From Streptomyces acidiscabies (lineage in GTDB: Bacteria; Actinomycetota; Actinomycetes; Streptomycetales; Streptomycetaceae), in assembly GCF_020010905.1 (NCBI RefSeq), contig NZ_JAGJBY010000001.1, positions 3,492,001 through 3,556,000 on the forward strand: a stretch of DNA of 64,000 nt, written 5' to 3'. Of the stretch, positions 59,401-64,000 are shown one piece after another (the stretch's first letter is position 1; each line of letters opens with the position of its first letter). Position numbers and translations under genes: made by a program. The notes beneath the pieces were generated by a model, which worked only from the letters and a program-made list of their open reading frames with translations, searched no databases and was not told the origin of the DNA.

Positions 59401-62400
59401 GGGCCAGCCCGAAGCGTTGGGGCAGCCCGAGACGTCCGCCCAGCCGGGCACCTCAGGCCAGCCCGAGACGCCGGAGCAGGCCGGAATCCCCGCGCACGAC
59501 CAGGTCGCGGCGCAGCCTGGCATCTCCGGCCAGCCCGAGACCCCCGCCCAGCCGGGCACTTCAGCCCAGCCCGGCACCGCGGCCCAGCCCACAGCATCAG
59601 CTCAGCCCAAGGGCGCAGCCCAGGCCAAGGCATCGGCTCAACGCGGGGTAGCAGCCCACCCCGACGCAGCAGCCCAACCCGGCGCTGAGGGCCAGCCCGA
59701 CACTGCGGCCCAGCCCAGTACCGCAGTCCAACCCGACGCACCGGAACAGCCCGAAGCCCCCACGCCCGACCAGGTCGGGGCGCACCCCAGCATCTCCGGC
59801 CAGCCCGAGACCCCCGCCCAGCCGGAAACTTCAGCCCAGCCCAACACTTCGGCCCAGCCCGAGGCACTGGAGCACCCCGGAGCCCCCACCCCCGAGCAAG
59901 CCGCCGAGCACCCCACCACCCCGACCCAACCCGGCGTTCCCACCCAGCCCGAGGCCCCCGAGCAAGCCACGCCCCACCCCGGCACGCCGGAGTTCCTCAC
60001 CCCGTCGGCAGAACCCGGCACCCCCGAACAACTCGCCGCTCACCCCGACCCGTCAGGCCAGGCCCCCACCCCCGCCCAACCCGCACCACAGCCCGGCCCC
60101 CGAGCCCGGGCCCGTGCCAGAGCGAGGGCAAAGAACAACACCCCGCCCCCGGTGAAAACCCCGCCCCAGGCGGAAACCCCGCCCCAGGCGGAAACCCCGC
60201 CCCAGGCGGAAACCCCGCCCCAGGCGGAAACCCGGACCGACGCGTCTCCCCAGCCCGACGCATCCCCCCAGACACCCCCGACCGAGGTAACCGCCCCGGC
60301 CCAGCCCCCCCTTCAAGACACCGCTGCGGCCCAGCACACCTCTCCCACCCTCGAAAACACCCCAATCCCCCAACCGACCGAGGCCACCCCTCCCCCCACC
60401 TCCGCCTCCCCGATGGACGACCCCCACCCCACCCACGGCTCCACCCCTGCGGAAACGGTTGCCCACCTCAACAACCCCCTCGCGGACCCCCCCGTACCCC
60501 CGACCCAAGAACCCGTACACGTGCACGCTGACCCCCAGCCCACCCCGGCCGAAACCCCCGACCTCACCCCGGCGGAAGCCCACGTCCCCCTCCCGCCCCA
60601 GCGGGACACGGACGACCCCGGCACAACCCAGAGCGCGGAGGACCTGGCGACGACGGAGGAGTACACCGGCCCAGCAGCCCCCGCGTACGACGACGCCGAA
60701 CGCGAAGCCGTACTGAAGGTGATGAGGGAACGCCGGGACATCCGCAACGGCTTCCGCAGCGACCCCATCCCGCACGAGGTCCTGCTCAGGGTCTTGGAGG
60801 CCGCGCACACCGCGCCGTCGGTCGGCCACTCCCAGCCGTGGGACTTCGTCGTCATCAGGTCGCAGGAGACCCGCCGGACGATGCACGAGTTGGCGACGCG
60901 CCAGCGGGACGCGTACGCCCAGTCCCTCCCCAAGGGCCGTGCGAAGCAGTTCAAGGAACTGAAGATCGAGGCGATCCTCGAAACCCCCGTGAACATCGTG
61001 GTCACCGCAGACCCCACACGCGGCGGCAGGCACACCCTCGGCAGGCACACGCAGCCGCAGATGGCCCCGTACTCCTCCGCACTGGCGGTCGAGAACCTGT
61101 GGCTGGCGGCCCGCGCGGAGGGCCTCGGCGTCGGCTGGGTCAGCTTCTTCGACGAGCGCGAGATGGTCCGGGCCCTGGGGCTGCCGGAACACCTGGAAGT
61201 CGTCGCGTACCTCTGCGTCGGCTACGTCGACGAGTTCCCGCCCGAGCCCGAGCTGATGCAGGCGGGCTGGGCCAAGCGCCGCCCCCTCTCGTGGGTCGTC
61301 CACGAGGAGACGTACGGCCGCCGCGCCCTCCCCGGCGAGGACCCGCACGACCTCCTCGCGGAGACCGTCGCGAGCATCCGCCCGCTGGACGCGAAGGCGC
61401 TCGGCGAGGCGTGGGAGCGCCAGAAGCGGATGACGAAACCGGCGGGCGCCCTCGGCATGCTGGAGATCATCTCCGCGCAGCTCTCCGGCCTGTCCCGTCA
61501 GTGCCCGCCGCCCATCCCGGAGCCCGCTGCGGTCGCGATCTTCGCGGGCGACCACGGCGTCCACGCGCAGGGCGTCACGCCCTGGCCCCAGGAGGTGACG
61601 GCCCAGATGGTCGCCAACTTCCTCGGCGGCGGCGCGGTCTGCAACGCGTTCGCGAACCAGGTCGGCGCCGAGGTCTGCGTGATCGACGTGGGCGTGGCGA
61701 CGGACCTCCCGGCGACGCCGGGCTTGCTGCCCCGCAAGATTCGCGCAGGCACGTCCGACATGACGACGGGCCCCGCGATGACCCGCGAGGAAGCCAAGCA
61801 GGCCATCGAGGTGGGCATCGAAACGGCCCGCGACCTCGTGGCGGCAGGCAACAAGGCCCTCCTGACCGGCGAGATGGGCATCGCCAACACGACCGCCTCC
61901 GCGGCCCTGATCGCGGTCTTCACCGGCGCGGACCCCGCCGAGGTGACGGGCCGGGGCACAGGCATCAACGACGAAACCCTCGCCCGCAAGACCGAGGTGG
62001 TCCGCCGGGCCCTGGACTTCCACCAGCCGGACCCCGCGGACCCGATCACGGTCCTGGCGGCCCTGGGCGGCTTCGAACACGCGGCGATGGTGGGCCTCCT
62101 CCTGGGCGGCGCCTCCCTCCGCACCCCGGTGATCCTGGACGGAGTAAGCGCGGGAGCGGCGGCTCTGGTGGCCCGAGCAATCGCCCCAGAAGTCCTGGCA
62201 GCCTGCATCGCAGGCCACAGAAGCGCAGAACCGGGCCACGTAGCGGCCCTGAACAAACTGGGCCTACGCCCCTTGGTGGACCTGGACCTGAGACTGGGCG
62301 AAGGCACAGGAGCCCTCCTGGCCCTCCCCTTGGTCCAAAGCACAGCAAGGGCCATGCACGAGGTAGCAACCTTCGACTCGGCAGGGGTAACGGAAAAGTA

Positions 62401-62401
62401 G
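56465..62401 (+). CDS. cobT: Giant BluB-CobT fusion with repetitive N-terminal region
   Basis: 1,978 residues. Residues about 80-1400 are a disordered, repetitive region rich in Gln, Pro, Gly, Ser, Glu (units such as AQPGTS, GQPEGS, QAETPP). Residues about 1407-1630 form a BluB-type flavin enzyme (ERRDIRNGFRSDPIPHEVLL, SVGHSQPWDFVV) that makes the lower base 5,6-dimethylbenzimidazole from FMNH2. Residues about 1640-1978 form nicotinate-nucleotide:dimethylbenzimidazole phosphoribosyltransferase (IFAGDHGVHAQGVTPWPQEV, TGEMGIANTTASAA, catalytic Glu in GEGTGALLALPL). One chain would thus make and activate the ligand. The ATG at 56465 has GAGGGG upstream. Confidence 0.92.
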   Translation: MTDTGQIPGEGPENAGTVEQPPAYAYLSETPTEDEEQLLMPGAQSAWGNEVAPPAPEPVVETVHAGYAQQAVTGYGVGEAVAGVVGEGGQVTGGQGSEGLGVGVGEQGVGESVAGVHGGEPGPHEVSGRDTGSVDLGAVRRPAMSRPRRTAPTTPIPPITPRRPLHLGPPIPDASASPVRSLADRGPADASLRQAAAVVSGAEYLDAQSGHEGAPQGAVPWGAAVVSEGSAQGLVQSEGLPQGEALAQVGVVDEVVAGGAGQSEGVNQAGDVAEVAGQVGVAADGVEQSEGAHQAGIVAEGVDQVGIVAGDAGQAGVVADGADQSQDAHQVGGAAEVVGQVDGADQSGGEGGVAGQAEGSDQTGVVGQPEGAHRPGAVEQSEEAGQLGGVGQSGGVDQAGGVVQPEGAEQLEGAVQSGVLGEVDGLSGAGVSEQAEALVGSVGSGQSEMSGEPGISGSEGVAVQLGEGEAAGLSGDLVHSGALGQGGVSAVGQVAAQVGAVGEAGVSGQAGVSGGVQGVVQTGVAGRSESVSEGGVFDAGQVAGQVGVLGEAGASERAGGSVVGEGVVQSGMPGHSECSVEGGASDAGQVAAQAGDLVHPEASGQAGVSSSEQGVAQQGALVDSETPGQPGVSASEQGEVQQGTPVDSEASEQAGVSGFEQGVAQQGTPVHSETPGQPGVSTSEQGEDQQGTLNHPEMSAQPEVSASEGAVQSGGSESSVQSGTLGQPEGAAQPGGSEAFVQPGTSSQYEDAVQPGGPETSVQSGTLGQPEGAAQPGRPEVSVQLGTSGQSEDAVQLGGLGASVQPGTSGQSEDAAQLGGSEASVQPGTLGQPEGAVQPGGPESSAQPGTSGHPEGADQVAAQPDTSGHPETSAQPDAAAQPGTAAQPETSNQTGAPVPEQVVVQQAESETSAQPGTSAQPGTSAQPGTSAQPGTSEQPETSAQPEQNAAQPGTSAHLGTPGQPEGLGQPEASAHPGTPGQPEALGQPETSAQPGTSGQPETPEQAGIPAHDQVAAQPGISGQPETPAQPGTSAQPGTAAQPTASAQPKGAAQAKASAQRGVAAHPDAAAQPGAEGQPDTAAQPSTAVQPDAPEQPEAPTPDQVGAHPSISGQPETPAQPETSAQPNTSAQPEALEHPGAPTPEQAAEHPTTPTQPGVPTQPEAPEQATPHPGTPEFLTPSAEPGTPEQLAAHPDPSGQAPTPAQPAPQPGPRARARARARAKNNTPPPVKTPPQAETPPQAETPPQAETPPQAETRTDASPQPDASPQTPPTEVTAPAQPPLQDTAAAQHTSPTLENTPIPQPTEATPPPTSASPMDDPHPTHGSTPAETVAHLNNPLADPPVPPTQEPVHVHADPQPTPAETPDLTPAEAHVPLPPQRDTDDPGTTQSAEDLATTEEYTGPAAPAYDDAEREAVLKVMRERRDIRNGFRSDPIPHEVLLRVLEAAHTAPSVGHSQPWDFVVIRSQETRRTMHELATRQRDAYAQSLPKGRAKQFKELKIEAILETPVNIVVTADPTRGGRHTLGRHTQPQMAPYSSALAVENLWLAARAEGLGVGWVSFFDEREMVRALGLPEHLEVVAYLCVGYVDEFPPEPELMQAGWAKRRPLSWVVHEETYGRRALPGEDPHDLLAETVASIRPLDAKALGEAWERQKRMTKPAGALGMLEIISAQLSGLSRQCPPPIPEPAAVAIFAGDHGVHAQGVTPWPQEVTAQMVANFLGGGAVCNAFANQVGAEVCVIDVGVATDLPATPGLLPRKIRAGTSDMTTGPAMTREEAKQAIEVGIETARDLVAAGNKALLTGEMGIANTTASAALIAVFTGADPAEVTGRGTGINDETLARKTEVVRRALDFHQPDPADPITVLAALGGFEHAAMVGLLLGGASLRTPVILDGVSAGAAALVARAIAPEVLAACIAGHRSAEPGHVAALNKLGLRPLVDLDLRLGEGTGALLALPLVQSTARAMHEVATFDSAGVTEK
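59201..59290 (+). repeat. 18-bp tandem repeat in the fusion gene
   Basis: Four to five near-perfect copies of CAGCCGGGGACTTCGGCC encode AQPGTS units, part of a 3.6-kb degenerate repeat region (about 56.7-60.3 kb). Confidence 0.85.
60163..60235 (+). repeat. Second 18-bp tandem repeat in the fusion gene
   Basis: Four perfect copies of CCCCAGGCGGAAACCCCG-type units encode QAETPP repeats, immediately after an Ala/Arg-rich stretch (ARARARARA). Confidence 0.85.
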
Positions 62402-62407
62402 AACGCG

Positions 62408-62450
62408 GCAGCAAGGGGGACCTGAGAACACCACAGGCCCCCCTTGCTGC
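62408..62450 (+). terminator. Terminator of the BluB-CobT gene
   Basis: GCAGCAAGGGGG (62408-62419) pairs with CCCCCTTGCTGC (62439-62450), with an inner CCTG/CAGG stem, 7 bp after the stop. Confidence 0.85.
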
Positions 62451-62982
62451 ATAGCTACCCACGGTCCCGCACCTGGCGAGCACGCTCCCTCCACTCACCC
62501 AGGGGCGCGGGGCTGTATCGATTTGCGGCTACCGCCGCGTGGGCGCGACCAGCCACAGCGGCCCCGCACCCGCCCACTCCCGCCCACCCAGCTACGGCTA
62601 GCCGCGCCACCCCCACGGACCCGCACCTGGCGAAGCACGCTGCCCCCCACTCACCTAGGGGCGCGGGGAACTGCGCGACTAGCCACGACGAACCCGCACC
62701 CGCCCACTTGCCTCACCGCCCACCCAGCTGCGGGCAGTCGTGCCTCCCCCAGTGCCCGAAGGGCCTGGGAGCTGCCCCCATGGGGCGGCACGGGTGGGCG
62801 CAGCGGCACCCCGCAAGCGCGGGCAAGCTCCAACGCCCCCACCCCAGCCCCCCACCGAACCCGCACCAGCCCCACCACCGAAACCACCCACCCCCTGAAC
62901 CCCACCCCCCTCGCACCCCCACCCCCCGAACCCCACCCCGTAAAATCCGCACGTCAAAGCCCACCCACCCAGGAGCCGCCCC
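62451..62982. repeat. Gene-free gap with two dispersed-repeat copies
   Basis: About 530 bp without a gene. A long-variant repeat copy lies at about 62500-62560 (GGGGCGCGGGGCTGTATCGA...) and a short copy at about 62655-62705 (GGGGCGCGGGGAACTGCGCGAC). From 62735 to 62815 a second element with CCTCCCCCAGTGCCCGAAGGGCC looks like another hairpin-type repeat. TAAAAT (62941-62946) is the likely -10 of the last gene. Confidence 0.7.
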
Positions 62983-64000
62983 ATGGCCGAACACCCCGCC
63001 TACCCCGTGGGCCTCCGCCTAGCCGCCCGCCGAGTGGTCGTCCTCGGCGGCGGCCAGGTAGCCCAACGCCGCCTCCCGGCCCTGCTCGCAGCAGGCGCGG
63101 ACATCGTCCTGATCTCCCCGCACGCAACCCCGTCGGTAGAGGCCATGGCAACGGCGGGCGAACTGACCTGGGAGCAGCGGCCGTACCAGCCCGGCGACCT
63201 GACAACAGCCTGGTACGCCCTGATCGCGACGAACGACGAGGAAGCCAACGCCGCAGCCTCGGCGGAAGCGGAAGCGAACCGCGTCTGGTGCGTCCGCTCG
63301 GACGACGCGGACCAGGCCACCGCCTGGACCCCGGCTACCGGCACCAGCGAGGGCGTCACGATCGCGGTCCTGACGACGGACGCGAAGAACAGGGACCCCC
63401 GCCACACGGCAAGGATCAGGGACGCGGTCCTGGCAGGCCTGCGGGACGGCACCTTGGTCGCCCCCCACCACCGCACCCGCACCCCCGGCGTCTCCCTGGT
63501 GGGCGGCGGCCCGGGCGACCCGGACCTGATCACGGTCCGAGGCCGCCGCCTCCTCGCGGAGGCGGACGTGGTGATCACCGACCACCTCGGCCCCAGGGAC
63601 CTCCTCGCGGAACTCCCCCCGCACGTGGAGGTGATCGACGCGGCGAAACTCCCGTACGGCCGCTACATGGCCCAGGAGGCCATCAACAACGCCCTGATCG
63701 AGTACGCGAAGGCGGGCAAGTCGGTCGTACGTCTGAAGGGTGGCGACCCGTACGTGTACGGCCGGGGCATGGAGGAGGTCCAGGCCCTCGCGGCGGCCGG
63801 CATCCCCTGCACGGTCGTCCCCGGCATCTCCAGCTCGATCTCGGTCCCGGGCGCGGCCGGCATCCCGGTCACCCACCGGGGCGTGGCCCAGGAATTCACG
63901 GTGGTCAGCGGCCACGTGGCCCCCGACGACGAACGCTCGAAGGTCGACTGGCCGTCCCTCGCGAAACTGACCGGCACGCTGGTCGTCCTCATGGGCGTCA
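62983..64000 (+). CDS. cysG: Siroheme synthase / uroporphyrinogen-III C-methyltransferase (CysG-like), 3' truncated
   Basis: Runs off the right edge; about 339 residues seen. The N-terminal part is a precorrin-2 dehydrogenase/ferrochelatase-type Rossmann domain (RVVVLGGGQVAQRRLPALLAAGA, residues 14-36). From about 168 follows the SAM-dependent uroporphyrinogen-III methyltransferase (VSLVGGGPGDPDLITVRG, VVRLKGGDPYVYGRG, PGISSSISVPGAAGIPVTHR). It makes precorrin-2, the branch point for siroheme and cobalamin, so it feeds CobL and CobT. The ATG at 62983 has AGGAG upstream. Confidence 0.93.
   Translation, partial: MAEHPAYPVGLRLAARRVVVLGGGQVAQRRLPALLAAGADIVLISPHATPSVEAMATAGELTWEQRPYQPGDLTTAWYALIATNDEEANAAASAEAEANRVWCVRSDDADQATAWTPATGTSEGVTIAVLTTDAKNRDPRHTARIRDAVLAGLRDGTLVAPHHRTRTPGVSLVGGGPGDPDLITVRGRRLLAEADVVITDHLGPRDLLAELPPHVEVIDAAKLPYGRYMAQEAINNALIEYAKAGKSVVRLKGGDPYVYGRGMEEVQALAAAGIPCTVVPGISSSISVPGAAGIPVTHRGVAQEFTVVSGHVAPDDERSKVDWPSLAKLTGTLVVLMGV

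Noticed and set aside
59201..60235. CRISPR array from 18-bp repeats
   Set aside because: The repeats are contiguous without spacers, are in frame, and encode low-complexity protein.

Overview
This is a contiguous stretch of a high-GC actinobacterial chromosome, almost certainly Streptomyces. Four things point there: the order infC-rpmI-rplT, then an rRNA methyltransferase, a PAS kinase and pheST; the order argCJBDR; third codon positions that are nearly all G or C; and rare TTA leucine codons confined to a few regulatory or accessory genes, the hallmark of bldA control. A dispersed GC-rich intergenic repeat (core GGGGCGCGGGGAACTGCGCG) also recurs. No rRNA, tRNA, insertion sequence, phage or CRISPR array was seen.

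Layout. 0-7.8 kb: translation block (IF3, L35, L20, TrmH-type methyltransferase, orphan histidine kinase, PheS, PheT). 7.8-24 kb: mixed regulatory, hydrolase and transport genes (SpoIIE-type phosphatase, TPR regulator, NUDIX, hydroxyacyl-CoA dehydrogenase, GH10-like protein, GNAT, secreted GH51 arabinofuranosidase, SufS-type desulfurase, CGNR zinc finger, VOC protein, YfhO-like membrane protein). 24.1-28.9 kb: the arginine operon argC-argJ-argB-argD-argR with overlapping start and stop codons. 29-39.4 kb: accessory interval on the minus strand, holding (a) a flavin electron-transfer operon (ferric-reductase-like flavocytochrome, a protein with three tandem FMN-binding domains, and the ApbE flavin transferase), (b) a three-gene operon headed by a 1,607-residue caspase/HSP90-ATPase fusion, and (c) a secreted protein made of two identical 95-residue domains. 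39.5-42.3 kb: argG and argH. 42.3-50.2 kb: membrane protein, aldo/keto reductase, TetR plus MFS exporter, acyltransferase, phosphodiesterase, GNAT and two small membrane proteins. 50.3-54.1 kb: methionine ABC importer (metN, metI and two metQ) behind a cysteine-containing leader peptide. 54.2-64 kb: GNAT, then cobalamin/siroheme genes cobL, a giant BluB-CobT fusion, and a truncated CysG-type gene running off the right edge.

How they work together. ArgR closes the argC operon and probably represses both arg promoters: each carries three TGCA half-sites exactly 10 bp apart, overlapping a recognisable -35/-10 pair. ApbE would covalently load FMN onto the triple-domain protein, which could pass electrons to or from the flavocytochrome outside the membrane. 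The caspase/HSP90 operon has the architecture of a sensor-plus-protease conflict or cell-death system and is the best candidate here for something undescribed. The last genes lead from siroheme/precorrin-2 through precorrin-6 to the lower-ligand steps of B12 synthesis.

Regulatory structures seen by eye include a possible AUC start codon for infC, terminator-like hairpins in the infC and cobT leaders, a compact three-way junction RNA before the cobT fusion gene, nested palindromes at the tetR promoter, and several strong intergenic hairpins.
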